A DNA stretch of 62,000 nt, taken from the NCBI GenBank assembly GCA_002633005.1, contig NMRA01000144.1, positions 380,924 through 442,923 of the forward strand, written 5' to 3'. Source of the DNA: Phoronis australis. Taxonomy: Eukaryota > Phoronida > Phoronidae. The position numbers were made by a program, and so were the translations under genes. Of the stretch, positions 37,401-46,966 are shown in pieces. How positions within the stretch are numbered: position 1 is the stretch's first letter; every line of letters begins with the position of its first letter. The notes under the pieces are model-generated. The model was not told where the DNA came from, searched no databases, and saw only the letters and a list, made by a program, of their open reading frames with translations.

Positions 37401-40400
37401 GAATTTTTATTTTATTGAAAGAAATGTTTTGTCTAATTCAGTTTGTGCTGCAGTTTGGTTCTATGTAGTTTGTTTCAAAGAAAAATGTATCCGAAGTAGG
37501 CAAATGTTCTAATTTTGTATCTGATTCAATTCCACTTCTGTATTTTAGCCAGGGGCTATCGATAAGTTCCACGGCGACACACAGAAGGTGATCGAGCTGG
37601 TTGCCAGAGATACGGAGAACAAGGGGCTGTTTGAGGATGCAGTAATGCTCTACGACTTAGCTAAGGTATGAGTCACTACTCATGTTCTCTTTTAATTAAA
37701 CTGATCTACTTGCAGAAAAAGACTATACGTGGTCTTACATATGGATAGACTGTTTTATGGCTTGAAACCTGATGGTAGATATAATTGAAATTCAACTGCT
37801 GGACAGTAATGTTTTCTATAATTGTATTTACTTATAATATGCTCATGAAATAAATATAAAATGGACGACATGAATATTCTATTCAAAATTGAAATACCAT
37901 ATTCTTTAGTCTTCAAGAACTCACAAATTTGCAGTTATGTGGTACTGTTATAATTTCTTTCAATGTTTGCTAAATGGAATGCCGTCAGCTGCTGGTATAT
38001 TTTTCTTCTATGACATCTTTGGAAGAATGGAATGCAATATCTGCTTTATAGATATTGACTTAAGAAAAGAATGATGTCAATAACATATTGATTATAATTT
38101 CTTTACCTGCATTCTGTTGACATGTCTTCATTGGTGCATGTGGTGACCCTTGCTCTCCCATGTATCAACATGCAGTATGATTGGCCCATCTCCATCCATG
38201 CTGTCACATTATAATTTATTTGTCTGCACTCATATTGCTAGTTTCAATATCAAGACAAGATGCCAAGTTTAGTATGACTGCCTGTCTTGTTATTTTTACT
38301 GTCATGGCATGGTTCCACATTAGCGTAATTTGCCTGACTCCACCCATGTTGCCATTTTTAGCATCATGACGTGATTGACATATTAGGCTGTTGTTATGAC
38401 TACACAAGTCTTGTTATTTTCAGCATCATGACAAAGTGCTTGGACTGATGAATAAATTACTGGTACAAGTGCTTTCTCAGGCACCTGCGCCCAAGTCTAC
38501 TAAGGACAGGCTAAAAACTGTTGCCTTGAACATAGCAGAAAGGTAATGTGAGACCATAAACTGTCGCAATTGCACATTGTCAAATTATAACACTTTTCAA
38601 ATTATGACAGTTTGTGCTTCGAAGCACAAACTATTGTTAGTTTTTGTATCGACAGTTTGTGGTTCGTGGGATTGCACAAATGGTCACAACCCTAAAATAG
38701 TAACAATTTGTGCAGATCTTTGAAGTGCAAATTGTCACAATATAGTCAAGACGCAATGTCATCTGATGCATAGTTTCTTTTGAATTCGAAATTGAGTTCT
38801 CATCCTGTTTATGGCAAATTGCGTGCAGTGAGAAACTATGGTAATTTAGATCATCAAATGTTGTCATGGTGAATTCTCAACAAAATCTGCAATTACACTG
38901 TTTTATTGCAATAATGCACAGTTTTCTCTTTTTTGGCGACAAAAACTATAATGCTGTCACATTGCTGTACAGCAATCTCTTCAGGAACATTTGCTGTGAA
39001 GTTATTGCTGGTAGAACATAGCAATTCATAGGACAGTGGTTTAATAAATGTGTCAGATCAAGTTATCAGCCTCCTTTTGAGCACTGCATACATTTTGAAA
39101 TCGTGTTAAACTTCATTCAATAAATCCCAAGACCCTGTTTATCGGAGTGTGCTTCTTTCTTTTAGATATAAAGCATTAGGTTACGAGGGAGGCCGTGCCA
39201 ACACCAGTACATTCTACCTTCTGCTTGACCTCATGACCTTCTTTGACCTCTATCACAGTGGGAGTCATGACCAGGCACTCAATGTTGTACAACAGCTGAA
39301 GTTGTTACCATTCACAGTGGAGTCAGTGGATCAGAAAATCAACTCCTTTAAACACTACAGTGATGAGGTGTGATTCTGCGAAGTTGTTTTGTCCTTACTA
39401 CAACATTAGCATTGCTTGCCATGTTGGAATTTGTTCTTGACTTTGAAGAAAAAGAATGTTAGGAATTTGCTGGTCACACATTGCAGTTAGTTTTTGTGAA
39501 TAAGGGAATAGCACAGTTTTATTTTTGTAATCAACCTACGTAAACGTCTTGGCTTATCTGTTATCTGTAGCTTGTCTTGTCTATTTCAGGTGCGACGCAG
39601 TCTGCCTGACACACTACTTGCAACAATGAATATTTTATATACAAAGTACAAAAATATAAGGTAATATATCAATTTCATGGATTTGATGTTGCTAAGGGCT
39701 CAGTCACCTCTGTCTTTACCAATGAACTTAATACTTCCAAAAATGTATCTTTCTTCTAGTCTACCTCGCTCAACATGTCGCTTTCAGGATTTTCTATAAG
39801 TGTATTATGCAGGAGGCGTGTATGCACTGCAATAACAACATGTGTTCTCATGTTTAAATGTGTTGCTTAAAAAGATGTATTTTCATTTGAAGAAAATTTT
39901 TTTGGCGTACTTTTTGAAATACACCACAACAGGTAAAATTGTAAAGTCTACAACCAAATGTTACTGTGGCATTCAACCATTTGCTGAAGGTGGATAACGC
40001 TGTGAGAATACAGTTAGAGGGGATTTGTGCACGACAGTGCACTCCTTTACCAAGTGTGCAAGGTCGGCAATTCATTAAATTGGTACAGTAGTGGTGGCGC
40101 ATTTCTTAGCAATTTCAATTGGGAATCTGCATCCGTAAAGTTATGATAATGGAGTCCCTCTTCCAGTATTCGTATTCAATCTCTACACAATCCATTTTAA
40201 CTAAACACAACTTGGATTTCCACTTCATAAATGGAAACATCTCTCTTATTTTGTTGCTCAACCGATTTAAATTCCTTACGCACCATGCATCATGCATTGA
40301 GTACTCATGGAAATGACCTTGACATTGGCATGTAATCAATATCAAAAGAAAAGTTTTAACTTGTGCGGTATTGAGTTAGGATGTACTGATTGCCCTGGGG

Positions 40401-43302
40401 GGTCAGACAATCCGTGTAAAGCAGATAGTGTGGGCGTAATGCTGTTGAGATTGGATGCATTTTTCATTTTTATGCGCCCACATATTTATATGTGGACGCA
40501 TTATGCCGTCATCTGCGGCCGTCCGTCCGGCGTCCGCTGTTCTATCTCCAAAACCGATTGACGTGTGTTCAAGAAATTTTGCACATAATTATGTTCCTTT
40601 CATAGATTGGATGGCATGACCAAACTTTTGGACGGATCCGACTACCGGTGTGCCCCCTAGTGGCAATTTTAGTTTTTTACGTTTACCTCTGTAACTTCAA
40701 AGGCCCTCAATGTATTTTCATAAATTTTGGTATATAGGCATCTATTAGTGAGACGACAATATCCTCCCATTTTCTGTTGGATTCGACGTAGTTTGCGCCA
40801 CCTAGTGGCCATTTTTACTGTTTTCGAGTTTCTGTTTTTTGTCGTCCACACCTCTATCATGATTGTGAAAATTGGCATGTATGTTTTTACTATGAAGAGG
40901 ACGGTTGACAATGATTTTCTGACGACTTCGACTACTGTGGCGCCTCCTGGTGGCAGTTTTTTTTTGTGCCTATGGCTATATCGCCTAAACCGTTTGAGCA
41001 TCTTTACTAAATTTGGTAAGTGCATTTATGTGATGTTGACAATGGACGACAACTTTGAGACAGATCTGAGAAGTGGTGTGCCACCTAGTTAATTGGTGAT
41101 GTCACAGTTCAAATAAATGGCTGTAAGAATATGAGAGATCAATTTTTTGTTTAAAGTTTAGTGTGATTATAGTCTGCAGGATATTAATAGTGGCGTGATT
41201 TTAAAAATTGAGCAACCCCGCCTTTCAACAAAAAAACAAACTTCGTCTTCCACAAGAGTCGCTGGGAACAATCCCAATAATGGATTGCTCTGGACATATG
41301 GTACACTTGGGTAGACTTTTTCCAGATGAGATGTTAATATGGGTAAAGTTTTTTATACGTATAGGGATGGACTACAATTTTAGCTCTTGAGAGAAATATG
41401 GGTCTTGTTTTTCCATTTTTGGCCAGGTATGATTATCGTCTCCGATTTGGAAGGTCAAATACACTCCCTTCCCTGAAAAGATAATTACTCCAGAACATAT
41501 TGTTACCTACAAAAGAATGAAGCACTCTGTATTTCTTACCCTTCCTTACAAAGATGGATGTTTGTGTTGACTTTTAAGTTTTATAGTTCCAGCTCTGATT
41601 GTTGACCAAATCATAAATCTAGTTCATTTTTACCTTCTATATATTTTCTTCACCTTTTGTTAGAGGACGTCAACAAATTAAAATCAATTGATGAGAGACT
41701 TTTGTTTTCATCATAAGTACATGAGCCTACTTTACCTTGAACATGATTGTTTCCATGATAAGTAAAACGTGTATATATTTGCAAGTTGAACATTTCTGTA
41801 TAGGAACAGTGGTAGTCAGAGTCCAGTAGCCAGCAGAAGTCTCGGTGGTCAAGATGATGGTGGCCGAGAGTCGGTGAGTATCTTTATTGAACTGATGCTC
41901 ACCTGAAGTTGTTCTTATGTTTCTTAAACCCAGTTTAGTATAAACTCTTCTTAGTTGTACTACATTGTAATCGACTCGTAGACGACCGATTGGAGTATGT
42001 AGACAAGTGAGGTGTTCCGACAGCTGTTCAAGCCAAATAGTTGTACACACGTAGCACATCTGGACCCAGGGTCTAATTTTTTACTCGAAATTGAACTCAA
42101 AATTATCTTTGAGATTTTTCATTCTCTAATAATATGCGAAGATAAGTGTGTGTACTTAAGTACGGTCATGGTTTTCCTGGGAGACTAACTAATCCTAGTT
42201 TGCACTTGATGACCCAGCATTAAAGCCACAAGTTGGAGTCTGAAATTTTGAGTTTCTGCTAAAAATCTCGAGTTTTTACACCAAATCTCAAGTTTTTAGC
42301 CTGAATCCAGGGATCTTCCAATGCTAACTTGGACTAAAAACTCATCTGCGGAAACCATATTGTAATCGCACACAAGGAAATACATGCCCATCTTGGGTTT
42401 GTATGAGTTATTGAAAAATGTCAAAATAGTTTCGATTTTGAGTTTGTAGATTAAACCCTGCGCCCTGCTACATCAACAATACTATCTCCGAGTTGAGCCT
42501 TGAATGCTCCCATTTATCAACACCATATTGCTCCCAAAATAGCATCAGTGCTGCAGGAAGTGTTATGTGACTGATCGGAGCATGAACAAAGTGTTCTTAT
42601 AGTCATACTAACATTGCATACAGAAAAGTGGAGTGTATAGACGGGACATTATTCTAAGCAGTCGGGCCATATTGAATATTGCACGATTGTCACCAAACAT
42701 CAATATCTTGTCTGGTTGGTCAGATTTCTGCACGACTGTATTTCGATCTGGCCAGCAGGTGGCAGCCTGATACAGGAGTTAGATCAGCCCACTGCGGCTC
42801 CCCTCACAATGTGGCCTTTCGTGTAACTTAGAATCTATCTGCCTTCATACCTATTCATAGCAAGTGATATGATGGTCAGGTTGTAGTCAAATCACACCAC
42901 TATTAACTCTGGCTGTATCAATAAAATTTTCGTTTTCTCATCAATTATAATGTACCCAAAATGGTTGAACAGTGTATCAACGTAGCCTTCGTAACAATGA
43001 GTTTATTTCTTGTATTTGTTATTTACGTGCATGTTTTTTAATTTTGCCACATTCTGTACGAACCAAAAATGTTTATCTTCTGTGGAGACTGTCTAGACTT
43101 GGAAATAACAGACAACTTTGCTATGATTAGTTTTCATTTAATTATTGGTTGACTAACTGTAGTAAAATATTTTCAATTTCAGTTTACTAACTACTTGAGA
43201 AGTCAAGCCAAAGCACTCATCACATTTGCTGGCATGTTGCCGTACAGAATGCCTGGCGACACAAACGCTAGACTGGTACAGATGGAGGTGCTCATGCATT
43301 AA
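19260..43302 (+). CDS. NUP93: NUP93, inner-ring nucleoporin, 21 coding exons (whole gene)
   Basis: Nup93 is a scaffold of the nuclear pore inner ring. Its N-terminal helices anchor the Nup62 channel complex and bind Nup205/Nup188 and Nup35; the rest is the alpha-helical Nic96 domain. I joined 21 exons: 19260-19441, 20979-21096, 22161-22223, 23197-23325, 24564-24638, 25369-25461, 26101-26240, 27055-27187, 28158-28255, 28985-29122, 32448-32632, 33177-33365, 35808-35934, 36799-36871, 37029-37073, 37549-37665, 38424-38542, 39166-39367, 39590-39660, 41804-41873 and 43183-43302. All have AG/GT borders and matching phases. The sum is 2,487 nt, or 828 residues plus stop, close to the vertebrate length of about 819. 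Blocks resembling the vertebrate protein run end to end, for example [38 protein letters not shown] and [14 protein letters not shown]. Exons 9-10 and 11-12 each have a second tandem copy (see separate entries). The 5' UTR exon was not found; the acceptor six bases before the ATG shows that one exists upstream. Confidence 0.96.
20979..21096 (+). CDS. NUP93: NUP93 coding exon 2
   Basis: Residues 61-100. The acceptor is ttgtttag and the donor is GTG|gtaaat. It encodes [22 protein letters not shown] and [14 protein letters not shown], matching the linker that precedes the Nup205/188-binding helix in vertebrate Nup93. Confidence 0.95.
22161..22223 (+). CDS. NUP93: NUP93 coding exon 3
   Basis: Residues 101-121. 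The acceptor is aattttcag and the donor is AGT|gtgggt, both at codon borders. It encodes [20 protein letters not shown], matching the conserved helix that in other animals contacts Nup205 or Nup188. Confidence 0.95.
23197..23325 (+). CDS. NUP93: NUP93 coding exon 4
   Basis: Residues 122-164, phase 0 at both ends. It encodes [20 protein letters not shown] followed by [18 protein letters not shown]. This corresponds to the end of the N-terminal coiled region, just before the Nic96 domain. Confidence 0.94.
24240..24480 (+). repeat. Diverged CTCF-motif repeat fragment in NUP93 intron 4
   Basis: TTTAGTGGCAATTTTATTTT, CTTACGTTTTGCCTCTGTA and GGGCATACGGGCTTCTATTA resemble 40660-40750 in the same order. 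The CTCF-like core is degraded here. Confidence 0.6.
24564..24638 (+). CDS. NUP93: NUP93 coding exon 5
   Basis: Residues 165-189, phase 0 at both ends. It encodes [15 protein letters not shown], nearly identical to the vertebrate segment that opens the helical Nic96 domain. Acceptor tattacag, donor CAG|gtagga. Confidence 0.95.
25369..25461 (+). CDS. NUP93: NUP93 coding exon 6
   Basis: Residues 190-220. It encodes [20 protein letters not shown] followed by [11 protein letters not shown]. Acceptor gttgcag, donor GAT|gtgaga, phase 0. Confidence 0.95.
26101..26240 (+). CDS. NUP93: NUP93 coding exon 7, with a multiplied 5' splice site
   Basis: Residues 221-267, starting [16 protein letters not shown] and ending [10 protein letters not shown] used the acceptor aaattttcag at 26100, which agrees with the vertebrate alignment; an alternative AG 18 bases upstream would add VSSNFQ in frame. 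The donor is CAGAG|gtgagt. The last 39 bases of the exon plus the donor start a 52-bp tandem array in the intron (26202-26620). Confidence 0.94.
26202..26620 (+). repeat. 52-bp minisatellite made from exon 7 end plus splice donor, about 8 copies
   Basis: The unit is a GAGTATGRTCCAGCAGGCTA core, then AGAGGTATCTAGAACAGAGGTGAGTTTGTT-like sequence. Copy 0 is the real exon end and donor; seven diverged copies follow without a break, apart from a 4-base insertion in copy 6. Six of the eight keep GTGAGT at the donor position and two (copies 1 and 4) have GTGACT. Copies 1-2-3 resemble 4-5-6 in order, so a 156-bp higher-order unit seems to have been duplicated. In the exon's frame a TGA follows the first donor at once, so use of any later donor would stop translation. 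Confidence 0.93.
27055..27187 (+). CDS. NUP93: NUP93 coding exon 8
   Basis: Residues 267-311. It encodes [20 protein letters not shown] followed by [15 protein letters not shown], among the best conserved stretches of Nup93. Acceptor gtttttcag, donor GAG|gtaatg, phases 2 and 0. Confidence 0.96.
28158..28255 (+). CDS. NUP93: NUP93 coding exon 9, copy A
   Basis: Residues 312-344. It encodes [20 protein letters not shown] followed by [13 protein letters not shown]. Acceptor atttcacag, donor GA|gtaagt, phases 0 and 2. Copy B at 29616-29713 differs by two synonymous changes that I can see. Confidence 0.93.
28985..29122 (+). CDS. NUP93: NUP93 coding exon 10, copy A
   Basis: Residues 344-390. It encodes [20 protein letters not shown] and ends [13 protein letters not shown], like vertebrate Nup93. 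Acceptor catttcag, donor AG|gttggt, phases 2 and 2. Copy B at 30452-30589 differs by one synonymous GAG/GAA change. Spliced to copy-B exon 9 it would read AGA ATG GCC TTG TAG, a stop. Confidence 0.93.
29142..29142. other. Single-N assembly join between tandem blocks A and B
   Basis: One undetermined base sits exactly where block A ends and block B begins. It marks a join or gap, not natural sequence. Confidence 0.9.
29616..29713 (+). CDS. NUP93: NUP93 exon 9, copy B (alternative allele or duplicate)
   Basis: It encodes the same residues as copy A (GTA for GTG, GCG for GCC) with intact splice sites. Only one of the two copies can be in a working message, because the exon 9-10 pair is 236 nt and not a multiple of three. 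Confidence 0.85.
30452..30589 (+). CDS. NUP93: NUP93 exon 10, copy B (alternative allele or duplicate)
   Basis: It encodes the same residues as copy A, with intact acceptor (atttcag) and donor (AG|gttggt). Confidence 0.85.
31007..31053. repeat. Near-perfect 22-bp hairpin in the NUP93 intron
   Basis: GGGGTCCCGCATTTTGAGAT and two more bases face their reverse complement across a 3-base loop. There is one mismatch and one G-T wobble. A related word, GGGATCCCGCATT, recurs near 49399. It is probably the remnant of a palindromic repeat; the loop is too short for a typical microRNA precursor. Confidence 0.7.
32448..32632 (+). CDS. NUP93: NUP93 coding exon 11, copy A
   Basis: Residues 390-452. It encodes [20 protein letters not shown], then [10 protein letters not shown] and [18 protein letters not shown]. 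Acceptor tttgcag, donor G|gtatag, phases 2 and 1. Copy B at 34415-34599 differs by one S-to-A change and three synonymous changes that I can see. Confidence 0.93.
33177..33365 (+). CDS. NUP93: NUP93 coding exon 12, copy A
   Basis: Residues 452-515. It encodes [20 protein letters not shown] and [20 protein letters not shown]. Acceptor attgcag, donor T|gtgagt, phase 1 at both ends. It appears identical to copy B at 35108-35296. Confidence 0.93.
33549..33549. other. Single-N assembly join between the second pair of tandem blocks
   Basis: One N lies exactly between the end of copy A and the start of copy B, as at 29142. Confidence 0.9.
34415..34599 (+). CDS. NUP93: NUP93 exon 11, copy B (alternative allele or duplicate)
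   Basis: It has the same exon with intact splice sites and reads GSAQDRLTL where copy A reads GSSQDRLTL. Splicing exon 12A to 11B would shift the frame (phase 1 into phase 2) and soon meet a stop. Confidence 0.85.
35108..35296 (+). CDS. NUP93: NUP93 exon 12, copy B (alternative allele or duplicate)
   Basis: It has the same coding sequence as copy A, with intact acceptor and donor. It joins exon 13 in phase (CTT T|TA TCC gives LLSKES). Confidence 0.85.
35605..35688 (+). other. Exon-like open segment in NUP93 intron 12, not in phase
   Basis: It is preceded by TTCCAG and followed by gtatgc, and is 84 nt and open. Read from its first base it encodes a charged helix-like peptide, [20 protein letters not shown] plus eight more residues. 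Entered from exon 12 (phase 1) it would read TTT TGA at once. It could be a poison exon, a stray exon from elsewhere, or chance. It is not part of Nup93 in other animals. Confidence 0.3.
35808..35934 (+). CDS. NUP93: NUP93 coding exon 13
   Basis: Residues 515-557. It encodes [20 protein letters not shown] and [15 protein letters not shown], nearly the same as vertebrate Nup93. Acceptor attttcag, donor AG|gtgagg. Confidence 0.96.
36799..36871 (+). CDS. NUP93: NUP93 coding exon 14
   Basis: Residues 557-581. It encodes [20 protein letters not shown] then ETRE. Acceptor attttcag, donor GAG|gtttgt, phases 2 and 0. Confidence 0.95.
37029..37073 (+). CDS. NUP93: NUP93 coding exon 15 (45 nt)
   Basis: Residues 582-596, [15 protein letters not shown], matching vertebrate FDMILGKLENDGSRK. 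It is a small phase-0 exon with acceptor attttcag and donor AAA|gtaagt. Confidence 0.95.
37549..37665 (+). CDS. NUP93: NUP93 coding exon 16
   Basis: Residues 597-635, [20 protein letters not shown] and [17 protein letters not shown]. Phase 0 at both ends. Confidence 0.95.
38424..38542 (+). CDS. NUP93: NUP93 coding exon 17
   Basis: Residues 636-675, [20 protein letters not shown] and [14 protein letters not shown]. Acceptor attttcag, donor AG|gtaatg. Confidence 0.95.
38609..38632. repeat. 24-bp perfect palindrome in NUP93 intron 17
   Basis: AGTTTGTGCTTC is followed directly by its reverse complement. Within 160 bases there are further partial copies (GACAGTTTGTGGTTC, CAATTTGTGCAGATC, GAAGTGCAAATTGTCAC), so it is part of a small cluster of inverted words. 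Confidence 0.75.
39166..39367 (+). CDS. NUP93: NUP93 coding exon 18
   Basis: Residues 675-742, including [20 protein letters not shown] and [16 protein letters not shown]. Acceptor tcttttag, donor GAG|gtgtga. Confidence 0.96.
39590..39660 (+). CDS. NUP93: NUP93 coding exon 19
   Basis: Residues 743-766, [20 protein letters not shown], matching the C-terminal part of vertebrate Nup93. Acceptor atttcag, donor AG|gtaata. Confidence 0.95.
40470..41095 (+). repeat. CTCF-motif repeat in NUP93 intron 19
   Basis: It starts near a 22-base hairpin-like GCGCCCACATATTTATATGT then GGACGCA, and a GGCCGTCCGTCCGGCGTCC run. It holds sites on the minus strand at 40649-40666, 40794-40811 and 40938-40956 (cores CCACTAGGGGGCAC, CCACTAGGTGGCGC, CCACCAGGAGGCGC). 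The family also occurs in ARL2BP intron 2 in inverse orientation. Open frames across it are not protein genes. Confidence 0.75.
41804..41873 (+). CDS. NUP93: NUP93 coding exon 20 (Ser/Gly-rich linker)
   Basis: Residues 766-789, [20 protein letters not shown] then RES. This corresponds to the low-complexity serine linker at the same place in vertebrate Nup93. Acceptor gtatag, donor TCG|gtgagt. Phases fit both neighbours. Confidence 0.92.
43183..43302 (+). CDS. NUP93: NUP93 coding exon 21 (stop exon)
   Basis: Residues 790-828, [20 protein letters not shown] then [14 protein letters not shown] and TAA. The end of the protein matches the conserved end of Nup93 in other animals. Confidence 0.96.
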   Translation, partial: FTNYLRSQAKALITFAGMLPYRMPGDTNARLVQMEVLMH

Positions 43303-43998
43303 CTGTGACGTGATGAAGCATAAGCAGAGATTGTTATGAACCACCCTTTGAATGGCTGTCTGCAATACACAGTAGAGAAGTTGTGACGTGCTTTGACTTT
43401 GAAATCAGCTGTGTTACTGTGATTGAGCAGCTCAAAAAGTTACTATTGACTTTTACCGTATTTTTCTATTTCTGCCTCGAGTACATGAGCTAGAGAGGTT
43501 GAAGAGCATGTCCATCTAATTCTGTAATGTTTGCATAAAAACTGTCGTCACATCATTACACTTACCAGTACTTGTTGGTGTACACCCTGAGGCATCACAC
43601 TTTACATAAAGAGAAAGTTCGAGATACATGAACAAACTAAGGCAATATGCGCTTACTTTCAACTATAAATTGGTCTCGACGTTCTCTGGACTCGGATAAG
43701 TGATTGTGGAGTTTTCAAAGAACTGACATTTTGTAATTCCTGGAGACGCATAAAATGAGAGCCTGTGACTAACTTTAATATAGAGCATGATTCTTTGAGA
43801 CCAAGCTCACGATGTGACCTGAAATTTTGTGAACTTGGGACTGAAGAAATATGTGGACTGTCTTTCCCAATCCCAGAGATCACTTCTAAACTAAGTAAGG
43901 AACAAGACCAATTTTATGCCGAGTGATCGTTATAACTTGTTTTTGACAGAAAGTACAGCTTTAATGGTTCTTTAATACGACATGTGCCACGACACTGT

Positions 43999-44004
43999 AA
44001 TAAA
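43999..44004 (+). terminator. Candidate poly(A) signal for NUP93
   Basis: AATAAA lies about 700 bases after the NUP93 stop, the first such hexamer I found downstream. Others occur near 44645 and 45069. Confidence 0.45.
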
Positions 44005-44747
44005 ACATCTTGTCCTGACGACTGTGCTATTTTTCTGGACTTGCAGATTCCTTTTTGTTGCGGTTTTAGTAAAAAGTAAGCAGCTTTAATTTGAGAAGAT
44101 GTGTGAGAGAAAAAGCTGTTTTGTGGCATAAATATACAAGTACGTACATTTTATCAAAAGTGTCTATAGTACTACCATGACACCATATGATTACAAAAGA
44201 GTAATAGCAAAATTTATGTTTTAGCAAGTTATAACTTTTGCTTATCTTAAAGTTTGCAAATGTTATTAAGTTAAAATACTCAAAGCACAAGATGTAAATA
44301 TAAAAGATATTTAATCAAAATTTTCATTTATAGTACGTTGCTAGGAGACCATCTTTAATACTAAGAACGAAATTCCTACTTTGCTGTACTTCAAAGGTAA
44401 AATTGCCATTTTTGCATGCAATATTTCCTATTTTCTGGAAGTAAGTTTAATTTGATGCCATTGATGCCACGTCTGTAAAATTCACTACAATGCCTCGACT
44501 TAAGACACAAGTTTCGCTCCTTTGGAGCCAATTTCACTGTTAAAATTTATGACGCTAGATGTACTCTTTGTAACAATAGAATGAAAATGTGCACCTATTG
44601 TGAATCTTAACGTAACAACCGAGAGTAAAAATATCCCAAACCGGAATAAATTCAATTAAGTAACGTCAAAAGTCGAACAGTTTATGTACAAGAGCAAATT
44701 CCAATAGTATGTCTTCGGCATTGTGTTGAAAAGGTCAGAACTTTTTT

Positions 44748-44753
44748 TTTATT
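44748..44753 (-). terminator. Possible poly(A) signal for ARL2BP
   Basis: AATAAA on the minus strand, about 2.1 kb after the ARL2BP stop. It is weak, because it lies next to a poly-A run on that strand and a nearer ATTAAA also exists near 46413. Confidence 0.25.
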
Positions 44754-46149
44754 CTGAGGACTTCAAGTCCGCTGCTTCCCCTGCAAAGATTCATTTAATT
44801 TGGTTACGGGATGTAAAAAATCTGATCCCAAGCACTGCTGAAAAATACAGAGAATTCTTCCCTATTCTCCAACAGAAGACAACAATAACAAACAGTACAT
44901 TGGTAACTTGTACACATTTTTCAACAGGCAATCAAAATACTCTTAATAACTGTAAAGATGGTTCAGACTAGAAAAGTAAGTAGTACAGCTTTAATTAATG
45001 CGGGGTGCAGTTGATGCGATAATTAAAAATTACAAACTAGGACTCGAGTCGGGAATCATTGATTTACAATAAAGGCTAAACCTATTATCAAAAGTTTACA
45101 TAAAATTCATTACCATGCCTTGCCTGAATGCACAAGTTTCACTTGATGCGAGTTGACACTTTGAAAACAATAAATAATGTCAGGACGGAATACAGTAATG
45201 TGAATTGTTCAAGTGATCTACCAAACTACTGGACTACAAGTCTGAAAAACACTGCATTCCTACACACAAGCACTCAAGCATAACCTTACAAATATTGTTC
45301 ATACTTAATTTCAAAAATACTCAAAGTTGGACTACAGTAAAATCTCGCAAATTTCAAACAAAATAATTGCCGTAATTACCATCTAGTCTGGTAATTCACA
45401 TTACAAACGTTTGAAAACAAACAGTTTTAAAATGTCTGATACTTGCTTCAACGCAGGAATATGGTAAAGCATCATTTTTGTGCAAGTTGGTTTTTACTAT
45501 AATTGAGAAAATAAAAGAAAATTATGCCTTACTGTTTCTTAAATAGGTGAGATTTTACCATAGGGACTTAACAACAAACTGTCACTTCTAAATAGTTAAC
45601 AAATCTTCAACTATCAGAATACTTTAACCTGTTAAGCTGCCACTGTGATTCTCACAATCATTTTATACTAATATCCTAAAATGCATTCAAAACAAAGGCT
45701 TTGCTTTGAAATAAGTACTAAAAACGGACTTGTTAATAATGAAGATGATGGATGAAGATGACACTTTCTGCACCTAACATTATCTCACTTAAAGCACAAC
45801 AACTTGCATTAAAAGACAAACTAAACACTGTCCAAGTGATTTGACTTCACATTGACACTGCTTGGTTACGACCGAGACGGAACTATTTCCAGCACACGAG
45901 ATACTGGGAAATCTCGGCATAAGCTTCAGGTCCTTACTTTCAAAAATGACACTTCCATGGGCTTCCAGTAATCTCAAAACACAGGCTCAAGTACCAGTAA
46001 TGTGCTGTTATATGTTTTCCAATTTTGGTAATCTGGCTCAAAAGGTAAAATCAGGAGCAGATCTGTGGAAACTAACAAACAGGTGAAAATAAACATTTAC
46101 CAGTCAGGTGTGGTAATCATACAACACAAATTTTACTTCAGGCTCAAAA

Positions 46150-46360
46150 ATAACAAAAATAATTGCAGGCGGTCCGGTACACGTTGTATCAGATGTGCGC
46201 AGGACACGCATGTGGGCCCATTGCACAGATCACCTGGAACCATTTCATGCTGAGGAGCTAGAGACCTGACTCAAGGGTCTAGAAGTGTGGCCCAGTGGAA
46301 GTCGAACCCACGACCTCGAGTAAAGAAAGCGGGCACCTATCACACTAGGCCACACTGCCT
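46150..46360 (-). mobile_element. tRNA-derived SINE
   Basis: On the minus strand the head (46359 to 46284) has a box A (TGGCCTAGTGTGATAGG) and a box B (GGTTCGACTTC, 10 of 11 to consensus), with a T-arm stem GTGGG/TCCAC. The acceptor stem is broken, so it is not a working tRNA gene. A tail of unrelated sequence ends in an A/T-rich stretch near 46150, as expected for a SINE. Confidence 0.7.
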
Positions 46361-46882
46361 CCTGAGGCTCAAAAATGGTTGACACTGAGACTCCTTTCTA
46401 ACTGAAAACCCATGGGCTTTAATAAATGGACGTGAGCCTGTTTTCAGAAAACTCGGGTACACGCAGGATAAGGCAGATTACAACACTGTGTATAATGCTG
46501 CCTTTGGTACATTTAACAATGATTCTCGGGTCATTCAACAATCAAACCTGCAATAGCCAGCATAGGATAACTTTCAAACTTAACTTAAGTTTCTGGTCAT
46601 AACAGATTCAAATACATAAGCAAATTGAAAGACACCAAAATATTCTTAGCACGGACTATACATAGAATGCATGAGTGACAAAACTGCTATAACACTTGAG
46701 TATATACATATGAGAAGAGCGATAAAACTATTTTGGTGTCTATAAAACAAACTGTTGATTAAAATGTCTTATTAATTTCTCACAATGTCTCTGAAACAGG
46801 ACATTCTTTCTTGACCTGAGAACCTCAGCTGTAATTTAAGAGTACTACATGGATGAGTTGTGAAGAATTGCAGACATGGCAT

Positions 46883-46966
46883 TCACGACAGCTTGGTGGA
46901 TGATAAGTTTCCTAGAGGTGTCACTGTTATTCCACTTGTTAAGTCCACTGTCTTTCCTTCCTTATC
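46883..46966 (-). CDS. ARL2BP: ARL2BP coding exon 7 (stop exon)
   Basis: Residues 151-177, DKEGKTVDLTSGITVTPLGN then LSSTKLS and TGA. Acceptor ttttttctag. It matches the family motif EKEGxxxDLSSGLVVT that follows the helical domain. Confidence 0.94.
   Translation of the reverse strand, partial: DKEGKTVDLTSGITVTPLGNLSSTKLS

Larger units (their letters stand above)
43303..46882. other. Convergent intergenic region between NUP93 and ARL2BP
   Basis: It holds the 3' UTRs of both genes. Two diverged copies of a short word run (AAAATTCA, ACAATGCCT, CACAAGTTTC) lie at about 44478-44560 and 45097-45170. A tRNA-derived SINE lies at about 46150-46360. I see no other gene. Confidence 0.6.

Noticed and set aside
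40669-41092. Open frames of about 120 codons on both strands
   Set aside because: They lie wholly within the CTCF-motif repeat, which has unrelated reading frames in its other copies.
46284-46359. Working tRNA gene
   Set aside because: The acceptor arms do not pair and box B has a mismatch; it fits a SINE head better.
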